The notes beneath the pieces were generated by a model. That model was not told where the DNA came from. It did no database searches and saw only the letters and a program-made list of their open reading frames with translations. From Bondarzewia mesenterica (Eukaryota; Basidiomycota; Agaricomycetes; Russulales; Bondarzewiaceae): a stretch of DNA of 64,000 nt. The translations under genes and the position numbers were made by a program. The DNA lies in contig SGPL01000001.1 in assembly GCA_004802705.1 (NCBI GenBank), positions 1-64,000 of the forward strand. Reading direction: 5' to 3'. This document shows, piece after piece, positions 43,621-58,700 of this stretch (position 1 is the first letter of the stretch; each line of letters starts with the position of its first letter).

Positions 43621-46600
43621 ATGTGGTGGCTAGATCCAGGCAAGGAAGTTCTGAACATTGTGAGTTTGTTCAATCTGCATCTGCAGTTCTTTTGGCACGT
43701 GAAGAGCTTGGAAAATTGAATCTTGATAGGTGTTCAATCGCATCCTTGCCCCATATGTTGAGAATCTGGACATGAACCAAGTGAACTATGGAATTGGGCA
43801 AGGTGTGCTCATGAACCAATGGTCGTGCATTTTCATGATCTCATCCCCTCACTTCAGGTCAACTGACGTTACAGAAGTTACGTCTGAAGAAGGGTGCTCT
43901 GGACAAGTTTCGCCTTCCGGTCGATGTTATTGAAGGTGCATTGCACAGGTAGCGCTTGAGGTACACAATACTGACGCAGGATGTAGGTCATCTGGGAAAG
44001 TTCACGCTGTCATTGCACTGGCGGAATCTTGGCAATGAACCTGTCGAGCTATTGATTGAGGATGTGTACCTTCTCGTCATCCCTTCTCCCCAAGGCGATG
44101 ATGACCCGGAGGAGAATGAACGCCGGATGCAGGCGGCTAAGATGGAGCGTCTAGAAAACGCGGAGTTGCTCCGTGTGCAGAATCAATCCGATTTCTCAAA
44201 AGGTGTGTAACACTCCCATCCTCGTTCAAGTGCCCCATAGATGAGGATCATCAGATGATAGTCCACAGCAGCAAGGGCTTCTCGCCTCTCTCGTCGCAAA
44301 GATTGTGAACAATCTGCAAGTCACAATCAAGAACATCCATGTTCGCTATGAGGACAAACTGAGTGTTCCGGGAGTACGTTTGCTCTAAAAATCATTCTCC
44401 TCAAGCCTTACGAGAAATGTTACTAGCATCCCTTTGCGGCCGGACTTACGCTTGCGGGATTCTCTGCATTCTCAGTAAACGAGGACTGGGTTCCCGCTTT
44501 TATTGAGAGCACTGCAGGAAGCATTCATAAGGTATCAAAACATTCGTAATGTGTGTTCCGACCCAACTGAGCGCGATTGCGTCACAGTTGGCCAAATTAC
44601 AATCGTTGGCGGTATACTTCGATACCGACGCAAAAAGCATGGCAGGTCTGCCTTATGCGGAGGCAATCAAGCAGTTCACTGCAATGGTGTGTTGACCACT
44701 TCGGAGGTGGCCATTCTTCCATTCGCTAATTGTAATACACAGATTGCTAGTGAGCAACATGCGCAAGACCATCAATTTGTGTTGAAGCCGGTCACTGGCG
44801 AGGGCAGAGTATGTATTGATATTGGTTTATTCTCTCAGATAATGACCTTGTTCTGCAGATCATCATGCATAAACATCTAGACAATGAAACACCTCGATTT
44901 GACGTTCAACTTCTTTTTGACGAGATTGGTGTTCTTCTGGATGATAATCAGTACCGAGACGCAATTTCGCTCGTGGATATGTACCATTTCTACGCCCGAC
45001 AACACCAGGTAATATTACCTCTACCTATTCCGCAATTGCACTGACGTCTTTCGGTAGTACAAACAATACAGGCCGAATGAAGATGAACTGCAACAAAACC
45101 GTCCCCGAGCACTTTTGCGTTTTGCCGGTCGCGCTATTTTAGACGGAGTTCGCGAGCGGCATCGGAAATGGACGTGGGCGTACTTTGCTGAGCGTCGTGA
45201 TGATAGAAACCGCTATGTTGAGCTGTTCAAAAAGAGACAGTTGAATTCTCTCACACCGCAGGTTAGCCGTTGTGTTTTTGAAGGGAATGGTTGCTTAGAG
45301 CAGTTTTCAGGATACTCCGATGTTCGAATCATTAGAACGGAAGCTCTCTTACGAAGACATCCGGTTCTACAGGTCGATTGCTCGATCGGAATTGAAGAAA
45401 GATATGGCGCTTCGCAAGAAGCTGGACGAAGAGAAGCAGAAGCAGCAGGCACAATCCGCCTCTGGTTGGACGGGCTGGCTCTGGGGATCCACCTCCGCTT
45501 CAGACACCCCGATAGAAGAAACTGGTTTCACAGGACCAATGACTGAGGAGCAGCGGAAGGAGCTGTATGAAGTACTGGATTATGACGAGAAGACAGCTCT
45601 TGCGGAGTCATTTGAAACCCCCAGAGATGCTCTCAAATTGCGCATAATCACGCATCTGAAAAAGGGTTCATTCGCGTTGATGACTGACCCTCATGGCGCT
45701 GCGGTAGAAGTTATCTCGTGTGTTGGCGACAAGTTCCAGGCGAATTTCATCCAGCGCAGAGACAATTTCGAGGTTGCGACATCCCTGGGAGGCTTCCGCG
45801 TATTTGATGGGACAACGAAGAATACTCTTTATTCGCAGATTGTGCATGTTAAGAGCGAGGCCGCAGAGAAGCAGGAACAGGATTGGGGTGGTGAGGGAAC
45901 TGGGGACACTGAACCTTTCTTTTTTGTCAAGTTCGAGAACAATCCTTTGGACGAACGTGCGGACACCGCTCTGACGGTTAAGATGCGGCATATGGAGGTC
46001 ATATACCACAGGGGTTATGTCGAAGCAGTCTACAAATTTTTCAAGCCTCCAGCCAGTCAACTGGAATCCGTTGAAGCCTTATTGGTAACCGATTCCATCT
46101 TCCACACTTGCGCGTGTATAGCTGAACTTTAACAGAATGTCGCAACCCAAACGCTTGAAGGTCTTCGTAAAGAAACACGAGCAGGATTGGAGTACGCCTT
46201 GCAGACGCACAAAACTATTGACTTGCAGATGGATATGAACGCACCCATCATCATCATCCCAGAAAGGTATGGAGCTTATTGTGACCTTCGTCGTACACCA
46301 GTTCAAAAACGCACACGTTGAACCCAGTATCATGACCAACAAGTGCAAACATTTGCTCATCGATGCAGGACACATATCCATCGAAAGCAAGCTCGCCGAC
46401 AAGGAAGCTATCCGTCAAATTCACCTCAAGCGCAACCAGCAATACACAGACGACGATTACAAGAACCTAGAATCTTTGATGTATGATAAGTTGTCGTTGA
46501 AGCTTGAAGCGGCCCAGGTATGGTCCTGCCTCTTGAGACAAGCTCCATGACGTTGATATGAACCTTTCGTGTAGTTTATCCTGGGTGATGACTTGCAATC

Positions 46601-49600
46601 GTGCCGGGATGCACTCACTTCTCATGGCGACGATTCTCTTCATCTTTTGGAGCGCATCAATGTTGATTTACAAGTGCAAAACTCTATCGTACCAAGCGCT
46701 GTGAATCTGGCTCGGTTCAAAGTCTCGGGGAAGTTGCCTACGCTGCAGTTGAACTTCTCTGACTCCAAGTACAAATCCATTCTGCGCTTAATCGACGTGG
46801 TCATACCGAACTTTGGTGATGAGGCCCTCGCCGCTAATCCTCAGTCGGAAGCGTCTCCTGGAGGATATCAGTTACCGTCAGGACTGTTTGCTCTCCCTGG
46901 TGCCGAATACAACGTCGAAGACGATGCTGACGACGAAGGCGGTAAGGACGAATTTTACGAGGCTGATGATGGGAATGGAGAGGTGGGCTTTTACCAGCAT
47001 GTATGCTACTATTATCTCAATGAAATCACATTGACATTCAGGAGCGCGGCATTCATCAACGAACCTTTGAATTCGACTTTCAAGTCGACACTTTACGAGC
47101 TTCGATATCGAAGTCACATGGAGAGCACGGAGAGCAGCCCTTGGGATCAGTTTCATTTGATCGATTCTCGCTGGCATTCGCGCTGGCGAAGTACGACATG
47201 ACCGTGGACGTTAGACTGGGGTTCGTGATCTCGGGGCATTGCTGACAAGTTACTAACAAACAGTTCAGATCTCTGTTGATGACACTTGTGCAGTCACAAG
47301 CTGAGCCGATGGAAGTTTTTTCTTCTGCTGGAGAGTCCCAGGGCAGCAACGACCTTCTTACCGTCAAGTATACCCGCATTCAGAAGGAGTCCCCTGAGTA
47401 TTTTTCAGTGTACGAGGGTATTGACCAAAAGGTCGACATCAAGATATCGACGGTCATCTTCCGTGCTGCGCCAGAACCAGTTCTTCGATTGTATGATTTC
47501 GTCATGACTACTTTCGTTCCGCAATCGACAGATCAAACGACCACTGAGGCCTCTGAACGGAGCCCCGAAGAGGTTGTCGATGCATCGGTTGACCAAGGTG
47601 GAGACACCAGCAAGATCCGCGTCCTGGTGGATCTCGCGAGCGTGGAGGGTATGCATGTCCAAGTTTTTTGTTGTCTCACAATGTTTGACTGATTAATTCA
47701 ACTTGACTAGTGATTCTCATTAATTCGGAGGCCAAGTTGGCGACGCTGTCGCTATCGACCGCATACACACTGGTCTTGCTGCACGCCAATACCATGCGTG
47801 TCAATGTCCGCCTTGGCAGTCTATCTTTGAGCGACGATTCGCCTGAGGAGACGGTAATTCCCCAATTCAAGCAGCTCTTGTCAATCGAGGGCGAAAACCT
47901 GGCCGAGTTCACATACCAAACGTATGACCCCAACGACAAGCAGTCGTATAAAGGAATAAAGTCTTCTGTTCACCTCGCAGCTGCCTCCGTCAAGCTCCAT
48001 TATCTGGAACAACCTCTGCATGATATCTTCCTCTTCTTTTCGAAATTGGCGAAATTGAAGGGACTGTACGATGCTGCCACTCAAGTTGCAGTGCAAAGGG
48101 CCTCCGAGATCGAACGCATGCAATTTAATGTCTCCATCAAATCTCCCATTATCGTTTTCCCCTCAAATGCCGCTATATCTCAGGACGTTCTCGTCATGCG
48201 CCTTGGTGAAATCACTGCCAGCAATAGCTATGAAGGCGACACTCGCAATACTAATGCTAGCCTTCGCGGAATCCAGCTCATTTCCCTGATTTTCTATGAG
48301 AACCAACCGTCAACGCTGAAGATGATCGACGATATCGAAATCGTAGCAGACGTTGTTCAAGTGGGCAATGTCGATCGGAACGAAGCCACCGATTATCCGG
48401 ATACGCAGGTCCATTTAATGTTCCTTTTGCATCACAAGCTACTTCTCGCTGACGTTTTTGAGCAGGTTAACGTCACCGTCTCTGACATAAAGCTGTATTT
48501 GACGCAGGGGCAATATGGCATGCTCATCGCACTGTCTCAGTCGGTTCCAAAGATCTTGGCTGGTGCTCCAGAAGGCGTGGCTCAAGCAGATGATTCCATG
48601 GGTTCTCGCCATGCTAGCGAAAGCAGTCAAGATCAGGCGTCTTCCCCATATGGCGTTGAACTGCGGCCTGAACTGGGACATACTGCCGTGGATGGTGCCA
48701 TTGTTTGGACCTCGGTGGATCTCATTCTTTGCATCCATGCTATCAAACTCCATCTCTATGATGAACACGCAACGACTGAATCAAATGTCAAGGATCATGG
48801 CATAGCCCGGTTTGCCCTCAATGATAACAGGCTGCAGTTCAAGATGCTTTCAGATAATGCCATGGAGGCTCAGGTTTTGCTGAAGTCTTTCACTATGAGC
48901 AATACGCAGTCTGGTAACTCCAAATTCAGGGAGATTATTCCTGCCGCTCAGCACGATCGGAATCAGTTCATGATCCTCTACACAGCGTCAGGTGGCCCGG
49001 CGAATCCTGCAATCGCTATCCTGACAGTTGATTCTCCTCACATCATCTTCACCATCGATCCTGTCTTCGCGCTCCTAAGATTCTTCATCAGTGCCTTCCC
49101 TGCTTCCAGTCCTCCGGATACGACCTTGGACCCAATATACGCCCAGCGCTCAGGAGCTGCGGAGAATGCAAACCAAAGTTCTCATATTGATTTCAGACTC
49201 GATCTTCACGATGTCTCTATTAGCTTGCTCGAGAACGATCTTGATGCAGATTCTCAAGCAATCCGTCTTTCTGTAGCCCAGATACTGATATCTCAGCAGG
49301 TCAGAAGATCATACGGTATTATGGAAGGTCGATTCTGACGAAATGTTTCAGGGAATCATCGCGCTTACCGTCAATCGCATGGGAATGTCATTAACACGAA
49401 TGGCAAAGAACGCAGACGACGTCAGGTTCTTGGACGAGGTCGACTTCACGGCTTCTCTGGACAGTCGAACATCATCCTCACACCAGATGACCAGTATTGA
49501 GATCAATTCCAAGCCCATAGTCCTGCGCGCATCATATCGAGACATCAAGCTCATCTTGACAATCGTCAACAAGGCTATGGAAGCCTACGGGCAATCAAAC

Positions 49601-52600
49601 AAGCCTCAGCCGACGACTGGCCGTCCTTCCTCTGGTTCTAGAACTGCAGGCCGTAGTTTCTCGTCTCAGTCTCAGTCCAAGCCCGTGATCCGTAGCTCCA
49701 AGGCATCGAAGTCCCGTACGCAGTCTGTGGGATCAGCTCGTGTGCTCATGTCTAAAGAACAAGTTCAGTGGATGAACACATCCCGTAAAGCTGCTACTAA
49801 TCAAATTGTGGCAGCTCCAAGCCTCCTTTGATGGACTCCGTCTTATACTCATTGGGGATATGCACGAACAACCCATGCTTCATTTCAGAACCAAGGCTTT
49901 CACAGCCGCAGTCAACGATTGGTCAGGGGAGGTGAGCACTCCTGGGACTCTTCTCAGGCCAAATCTGATTGAATTAAGGTCCGTGCTTCTACTACGCTGG
50001 CAACACACATCAATTATTGGAACCTAACAAACTCCCATTGGGAGCCTCGTGAGTTGTCTACAACCTGACTAGTGTCTTCTAGGCTGACAAAAATCGACAG
50101 TAATTGATCCCTGGACTTTCACTGTATCAGTAAGGAATCTCAGGACTAGGCTGCAGTAAAGGCTTCAACTGAGCTTTCTTAGGTCTCGAAAGATCACCCG
50201 TCGAGTGCACTGACAACACATCTATCTGCACGGGAAAGGCTCAATCTCAATATCAGCACAACCTTCGTCGAGCTTGCTGTTGATATGTTTAATACATGGA
50301 GTAGGGAAGGTGAACGCGTCCTAGCGAAAGCCCGAGGTAGCTACGCGCCCTACCGGATCCGCAATCACACTGGCGCAACTCTCTATGTCTGGGCGGATGT
50401 CGATGGCAGCAATGAGAAACATGATTCAGGTGCGGTCAAGATCGATGACCGACAAACAATTGATTGGAGGTTTGACGATTGGAGAACTACGCGAGAAGTG
50501 AGCATTTGTAAACCATCTGGAAGGGATGGTCACCTGACATAATCCATCAGCACACTTCTTCTGCAGGGCAGAGCAGCATTGGTGTGCAATTTGAGGGTCA
50601 ACCATGGGAGCGGCTGCGGAGCATTCCCGTTGACAGGGAAGGAGAATTCGCATTCTCCTTGCGCCCGCGAATCGAGAAGCTATATAACCGGCTGCTCTGC
50701 GAAGTCAAAGTCGAGGCTAACGTCAAGATCGTCACGCTTCGTTCGACATACAAAGTGCATAATCAGACTTTGTACCCGTTAGAACTCACCCTCGTTGACG
50801 AGCTGGGCCACGCTACTCGAACAGTGGAGAAGATAGGTGAAGCGCATCTGATTCGTTTTGTGCGCCGTTTAAATTGCTGAACGAATCCATTAAGCTCCGG
50901 GTCACGATTACTCCTTACCTATGGACTTGGTCGGGAAAACGAAGATCAGGATTCAGCCTGACCGTACGTCAGTACCAGAATCCGGATTGTCGTTCTTATT
51001 AAATCTGAGTCTCTAGAGGGTTTCGGATACAAATGGTCACCTGCGATCCGCTGGGAGGACCTCATAGCCCGTCAGACGTTCACTCTCAAGTGCCCCCACA
51101 CTGACGAATCTGAGGCTGCCTTCCGATTCCATGCTTTTGTTCAAACGGATGCTGGCAATGCGGCAATGCGGTAAGTTCCGCTCTACCTGCGCGAACTGAA
51201 TACCTTACTTGACCTGTTACAGCAGGTACCCCAAGATCGACTTGAAGCTTCGAGCGCCGATTGAGTTAGAGAACCTCCTTCCTTATAACGTACAGTACAG
51301 GATCTACGACAAGGATACAGATCAAAATTGGAGGAGCTACCTTCGCAAAGGTGGCATCATGCCTGTCCATTCTGTGGAACTGGGCCATCTAGTTCTGCTC
51401 AATATCGAAGTCCAAGATACAGGTGAATTCTCACATAATTGCAACCTCTGCCCTTTCTTACCGTGAATGATAGCGTTCAAGCCAAGTGAATTCAGCATCA
51501 TCAATACAGATGGCCATTCCGACTTCGACATCGAAAATGGTCTAACGCTCCAAGATGTGCGAGGTCGCAAATTAGATCTTAAACTCAACTATATGTACGC
51601 ATCTCAACTGTTCTTGTCCCTGCTGGCACTGACACGGGTGCAGCCGGTATCCTGAAGCCGGCGGGGCTTTCAAAGTTCAGATTTACAGCCCTTTCATCGT
51701 TGTGAACAAGACGGGAGTGCCCTTTTCTGTTAAGTCCATTCGCTCTACCCGGACAGGTCCTCCTCAAGATGTAGCAGGAGATACACGTCCAGGTTAGCCA
51801 TGAGTCTGCAGTGCAAAATTGTGATTAACCGATATCCCAGAGGTTCTATCCAGCCCAACTCCATTTTGTGAGTTCACGCTTTTCATGAAGATGGATCTTC
51901 GACATAACACTTGATGAACAGTACTCTCTCATTCGAATACCTCGGGTAATGAGTTTGTTTTCAAAGTTGGAGAATCGTCATGGTCCAAGGTAGCTTAGAA
52001 ACACAATTTCACCTAGGAATGATCTACTGAGAATCGGATAATCCACAGATCGTCAACTTGGAAGTACCTGCTGCTGACACCGAGCTATCCATCCCTTCTC
52101 AAACACAAAAGTCCGATGAAACTCACGTCGGTCTCTCATGGACGGAGGGAATAGGAAAATACAAATTGACCAAAGTCATCTCCCTTACCCCGCGCTTCTT
52201 GATCAAGAATAACCTGGAAGAAGCTGTCTGCTTCCGGGAGCACGGAGTAGTCCCTCGTGGTCGATTTGCATTAATGCCAGGCGAACAAGCGCCACTTTAT
52301 TCATTGCGGGCGGGATATCAAAAGCTCCTCACTATCGCATTCCCCGGTTTAAATACGCAATGGTCAGTGATAGCATTCAGTTCATGGACGATATCCAAAC
52401 TCACGCTCTCTAAGGTCGCCGGCTATCAGTCTTGAAGATATTGGTTCAGTTCATTTTCGCCTAAAGCATCCGGGAGAGCATGGATCGGTTAATCTTATCC
52501 GGGCGGATGTCAAGATGAACGGTTCTACGATCTTCGTCCTCATTCATCTTGCCGATGACGATTGGCCATTCACGATAGAAAATGACAGCTCGTTTCCTCT

Positions 52601-55468
52601 ATCATTCTGTCAAATGGTAGGTAACAAAGGTCGCGTTAAGCGAATACTGACTCAGGCTTGATATCCAGGATCTGACGCATGGAAATGCAGATGGGTCTAG
52701 CAAGGTTAACCCGAAGTATACCCTTTCGGAGCACACTCTTACCCAATATGCATGGGATTTTCCTGCGGCTCGAGAGAAGAAGATTTTATTGAACATCAAT
52801 GGTGCTCGTCGTGCCGTTGATATCATGGAGATTGGCGACCTCATACCTTTCAGATTCCCCGTAAGTCTAGACATGAAAGCTATCTCTTTCACATGATAAT
52901 CATAGCCTGCAGAATGGACGAGGAACGGGTATCGTTTCCATGGATGTTCGCGCGTCTGGTCACAAGCAGGTTTTGCGTATCACAAACTATGTTCAAGAAA
53001 CTAGTCTGTATCGACCGACGTCCAACATTGGGTCTGCGCCACGCACAGACACAATTTCGGGCAGTCACGAGGCATTTGAGGCTGTTACAGAAGAGATACA
53101 GCCAACTTTGGCTTTCAATGTGGATTTCGAAGGGATAGGCATATCCCTCATCAATCGGAGAATTGTAGAAGTGGTATACCTGTCTTTGGAGAAGCTGAAC
53201 TTCGAATATTCTAGTAGTTCCGTTGCGCAAGCTGTGAACGTTTCATGTGGGAGCCTACAGATCGACAACCAGTTGCATGATGCCATTTTCCCCGTGCTCC
53301 TTCAACCGACACCTATACCGAAGGAGGCAACTGATGTCGCTGCCTTGCCGACTATACAAGGCTCGGTTATTTGGTTGAATGATCAAGGTTAGAGCTTTTC
53401 TTGTCAATTGTGCGTTTTATCACTGATTAACATGACCCTAGAGCATGGGGTTCTTTTTATCAAGTATTGCTCCATCCTTTTGCAAGCCTTAACGATTGAG
53501 GCGGATGAGGACTTCCTGTTCGCTTTGTACGACTTAAGTCAAATCAAGGGTGCTTCCTGGGAGGAGGGACAGGAAGAGTAAGTTTGTTATATTTTCTGTG
53601 GCTCATTGGCTTGACTGTTGTATCTACTCAGCGTGCTCATTGAGCATCCTGAAGAAATCCCTGAACCCGAGACAATGACAAGTGGCCAAGATCTCTACTT
53701 CGAGGTTTTGGAACTCCAACCTATCAGTTTGTCTCTTTCCTTTATGCGTACTGAAAGAGTTAGCGGAGAAGACAAGTAAGTCGAATAAAGATCTCAATCT
53801 TCATCAATTCTGACAACATGCACGCAGGCTCAGTATCCGCAATCCCTTGGCTATCATCGTCAATGCTTTGACCATGGCCGTTGGCAATGTTAACGATGCT
53901 CTACTCGAAATGAACGCCCTTGCGATCAAAGATATGCGACTGACAATGCCTGATTTACAAGCCCGGGTCACTTACCACTACCGCCAAGAAGTCCTGCGGC
54001 AATTGTATCGCATCCTCGGCTCCGCAGATTTCATCGGAAACCCTGTTGGTTTGTTCACGAATGTCAGTTCTGGCGTGGCAGACATATTCTATGAACCTTT
54101 CAATGGCGTCGTAATGCACGGCAATCGTGAGTTGGGCATAGGGATCGCAAAGGTCTGACGGTGATTTTGAAAGTGTTATCACCTACTAATGCACTGCGAT
54201 CAGGGCGCGGCCAGCTTTGTGAAGAAGACAGTTTTCGGCGTGACGGATAGTATGACCAAGGTGACAAGTAGTATCGGGAAAGGTAAGTTTCGAGTGCATG
54301 ATCAAGGCCTCGAAACCGCTTTATCAATACAATTACAGGTATTTCGGCCGCTACGCTAGATTCCGAGTACCAAAAGCGACGGAGGATCACGCAACGGAGG
54401 AATAAACCGCGACATGCTATGTATGACTTTTGGAATCGTGATGCTACAGGACTAATTACTAACAATTACTGATCGTCGACATCAGCTACGGCGTAACGGC
54501 AGGAGCAGAAGCATTTGCAAGTAGTATAGCGAGTGGTATGGAGGGGGTGGTCGTAAGTTTCCCTTCACGATTACATGTTAGCTCGATTATTCATATATAT
54601 GAATTACTAGATGAAGCCTATCGAGGGTGCTGAAACTGAGGGAGCTTTGGGCTTCTTTAAAGGTGTAGGGAAGGGTTTGGTCGGGTAAGTTTTATCTGCT
54701 CTTAGAATGGCGATTGGTTTATCTAAAACTGGTCATGAGCAGCGCTGTGACCAAGCCTGTCGTTGGAGTGTTCGATCTGGCGTCCAATCTCACAGAAGGT
54801 GAGAAATTAAATCAGGTTTTTATCGAATAACTCGGCTGAAGGTCGACCTTTTAGGCGTGCGCAACACAACTATGGTATTCGATAATCCTGCTCGAGAGCG
54901 TGTGCGATTGGTGAGTTTGATTTCGTTGAATGTCCATGAGCACAAACTCAAAGGATATGTAAAGCCTCGTCTCACCCCTGCAGATGCTGTCCTCTCCGTA
55001 AGATCCCCGTTTGTCGCTGAGATATTACGAAGGCACTGACTGTATTTAAAGGCTTACTCCGATCGGGAAGCACTTGGTCAATATTGGATGAAAGATCTCG
55101 AGAATGGCGCATACAGGCAGGAGTCATACGTAGCGCATATAAGTACGGGATTGATCGGCTCTTTCGTGCAGACTCGTTGCTGAGGCGCGTATTATACAGA
55201 TCTTCTGCACAACGACGGCGTAGTTCTCTTGACCGCGACACGCGTCATATCTTTCTACACGGCAAGGCTGCGGCTGGAATGGGAGCTGGCATTTACTGCC
55301 GTTTCGGGTGTGACCATTGAGAATTCAGGAATTCGGTTTGCTCACAAAGCGGGGAAGGATCAGGACAAGTTCGTTCGCATACCGGACAAATCGTCTCAGG
55401 CGTGGTTTTTCGGTCAGATCGCTTCGGTGGTCAAAGCATTCAATGCACGGAGAAGGATGGACTCTTAG
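43621..55468 (+). CDS. VPS13: VPS13 bridge-like lipid transfer protein
   Basis: I traced 46 exons from MWWLDPGKEVLN (43621) to the stop at 55466-55468. All 45 junctions keep phase and give 9438 nt (3145 aa), the usual size of fungal Vps13. The N-terminal chorein domain contains NILAPY-type and LDMNQVNYGIGQG motifs and VELLIEDVYLL. Next comes the long groove-forming repeat region, the largest exon being 47711-49299. The VAB/SHR-BD part follows from about 50340 (PYRIRNHTGATLYVW). The C-terminal ATG2-like segment is GVGKGLVGAVTKPVVGVFDLASN, and the end is a PH-like domain (LLHNDGVVLLTATRVISF). Vps13 moves phospholipids between organelles at contact sites and serves sporulation, mitochondria and vacuole/endosome traffic. 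At exon 26 a CAGCAG acceptor allows two starts that differ by one Arg codon. Confidence 0.97.
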
Positions 55469-55794
55469 CTTACTAGGTAGCTGACTATATACAGGGCGCG
55501 AGGCTATCTATGTGTACAATGCAGAATAGACAAATGTGGTATATAGCAGAGGCGGGGGAATACACAAGGAACGGCAATAACCCTGAGGGTATCCGACGAC
55601 GGTAAGACTCTAAATCCGCTCTCCGTCGGTATAAGAGAAACGATTATGAAGGGACAAGATCCAAAGGTAGATAGAGGAAAGACAGACTAGAGCGAAAGCG
55701 TAGATTTTTACGCGATAAGTAGGATGATAAAGATGATGAGAGAACAGACAAAGACAAGTGCAAGAAAGACAGGAAAAAAAAGCTATTAAACACA
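55469..55794. other. Shared 3' region of VPS13 and the DENN gene
   Basis: 326 bases between converging stop codons; both transcripts must end here or overlap. No further feature seen. Confidence 0.5.
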
Positions 55795-58700
55795 TCACTG
55801 AATGCCAGCAGCCACCCCGCGTGCCTGCGAGACGATGGTATCTTCACTGAACGTCGGGCTCGGCTGGGCGCCCTCCCCAGTGACGGTGGTCGCGACGCTC
55901 GACACCCGCTCTCTCCCCTTGACGGTGGGGAAGCTGCCAGGAGCCCGCACGCCGAACTCCTCCGAGCGATGGAAATCGCTGCTCGGGAGAGAGCTTGGCT
56001 GCCCCCCCTGGTCAAAATCGCCATAACTCTCCCTCGGGCTGGTCGAATACGCGCTCTGGAAGTCCGTGTCCGAGTCGTCCGTGGTGCCCGTCAGGGCGGG
56101 CGTCAGAGCCGGCGTCGACGGTATCAACACGGGTGGCGACACCGGTCTCATCGCGCTCAACGATACGCCAGAGGCGATCTTGCGCAGCGCGCCGGGCTCG
56201 TCCTGCGGCTCCCCCTCGGACGCCAAGTGCTCGTCCGGGATCTCGCCAGGAGCATCGGCNCCGGCGTTGGTCGGGGTTCTAGTGCCCGACGAGCTGTGGC
56301 GCAGCGAGATCGATTGTTGGCCGGTCGAAGGCTTTCTGGAACGCACGGCGCCGTTCTTCTTGTCGATGGTTGCGTCGCTGACATCGGAATGACGACCGGA
56401 GCTCTTGCGGCCAGCGGACGAGGCGGTACGGCTCCTGTTCCTCGCGGCCTTAGAAGGCGGCCTTCCGATCAACTTGGTTCCCTTGGACGAGCGAGAACGA
56501 ACAGAGCCAGACAGTTTCGCCTCTGAGAGGTCGCTCTCGCTTTCTTGGCTAGACTGGTTCTTCCAGCTTCTCTCACTACGGTCGGCAAGGGCGCTCTCCA
56601 GCTGACGGGAAAGAAGGACTGTTCAGACACAATGCACTCCGAGGGTGATACGACGTAGAGCAGATACCTTCTGTTGGATCTCGAGGACCTTGCGGGCGAT
56701 CTTGTCGCTCCTCTCGCTGATCCCCTCGTCGACCGCGGTCATGCCGTCGTCCCGATGCTCCGTAGCATGAACCGAGAACCTCTTCTTCTTGCTCGGCGAC
56801 ATCGGCGCCTCCTGCTCCAACTCCTCCTCCGCCTCCTCAATCACCGGACCCTTCGTCAGGTCGGTCTTCACCACGACGTCGTCGTCGGTATGGCCGTCGT
56901 ACGACTCTGCCAGCGTGGACTCGGTGCCGAAGGACCTCAGCTGCTTGTTTCTGCTGGCGGCGTCGCTGGGCCGGCGAGACGAGACGCGGCTGGCAGAGCG
57001 AGAGTCCGAGTAGTCCGAGTCGTCGATGTCGACGGCCATGGAAGCCAACGCCTTCTCGATCTGAGCTTCTACCTCCGCCACCATAGCAGCGCGCTCAATC
57101 TCCATGGCCTCCATGGTGTCCCTCATCTTCTGCAACTCGACGAGGGCGTCCTTGTGCGCATGCTCGGTATCCTTCAGCTCTACACATACATCAGAATCAT
57201 GCATCAGCGTCGGCGATCCATTCAGAGTGTCAGATAAAGATTCAACGTGATACGCACGATTTTGCAGCTTGGTCTTCTCCACGGCCGTCATCGTCACCAA
57301 GCCACTCAGCCGCCTCGTCTCCCTCTGCTCCCTATTGATCTTCGAGCGCAGATCGTTGGCCTCCAGGCTCAACTTCTCCGCGTACTGCTCAAATGTGACG
57401 AACTTGTCCCTCCACAGGTCGCTTTCCGTCATCAAGAAGTTCAACCGCCTGGACAGCCGTCCGATCTTCGTCTCGAGGTCGTCTCGCGCGTCGACAAAAC
57501 GCGGTCGCGCGCTTGCGGATGGACAGCTGGATGTGCTGCTCCGCGACGGTCAGCTGCGGCGGGCTCCGGACGGCACCAAACGAGCTGATCCGCTTCAGCA
57601 ACGACGGCTTCTTGAACTTGTCCTGCAGCACCGCGTCGAACGCCTGGATGATCCGCGTCGAGTGCCACCATTCTGGAGGCTTGATGGTGTCCGCGACGGC
57701 AGCAGACGAGGCACCGCGCTTGGCCTGGATCTTGCACACGGGCCTGAAGCGACCTGCGGGGAAAGCCTCCTTGAATTCACTGTACAAGACAAACCTGATC
57801 AGCATCGTGCGACCTATTACAGAAAGCATGAACTGTATCCGACCTCGGCACGGAGTGATCGGGATGGTAATGGGGCGAGTCGATGGCTGCCAGGAGCTTC
57901 TGGCGATATTTCTCCCTTTGTTGCTTCGTAGATACAATGCCTGGGGGCGGTGAAGCGCAGTTCCTGCTCGAACAAGCGCGTCAGCATCCATCGATGTGCG
58001 TAGGCTTTATGCTTACAGGTAGTTGATGTCCCTGTAGACGACACTGTCAGCGTCTTGTTTGGAAACGATAATACGAGGTTACTTACAGATCGCAAATGCA
58101 GACTTCCGGAACTGGCCTGACGCTGTATCTTGCCTCAGTGGCGAGACCCATGATCCAAGGGCCGGGATCGTCGATATAGATTTTGGCATCCCGCGAATGC
58201 ACCGCCTGCAGAGCGATGCCGCTCCATCCCCGCAGCTCAACGAGGTATTTGATCGTCGAAACCGCAATCTGGCAACATCGTGAGATAAGAAACCAAGAAC
58301 CAGGAATATGCGGAACAGAGGCAGTGTGGAACGCACCCCAAGCATGGCAGGATGCCGCGAGAAGAACAACACACGACCCGTTGGCGCGAGGGCAATCTGC
58401 GGGGTAACGGGACATCAGCATCAGCGCGCAACGCGGCATCGCGACTGGGGAACATCCGACCAACCTCACAGATCGTCAAGATGTGATCAAGGTTGAGCGC
58501 CTTGAACAAAGGCCACATGGTAAAGTTGATGTCCACCAAACCGCGCCCAAAGTCCAGCCCGCCGGGGAAGCGCGCGATGACCTCCAGGCTGGTGTCGGGA
58601 CTGCTGGGACCGGCGCCGCCGTCGGTCTTGACGGTCGCCGACGCGTCGAGCTTGATGAGGTCGCCCGCGCGGGGAGCCGGATGGGAGAGGATCTTGGAGA

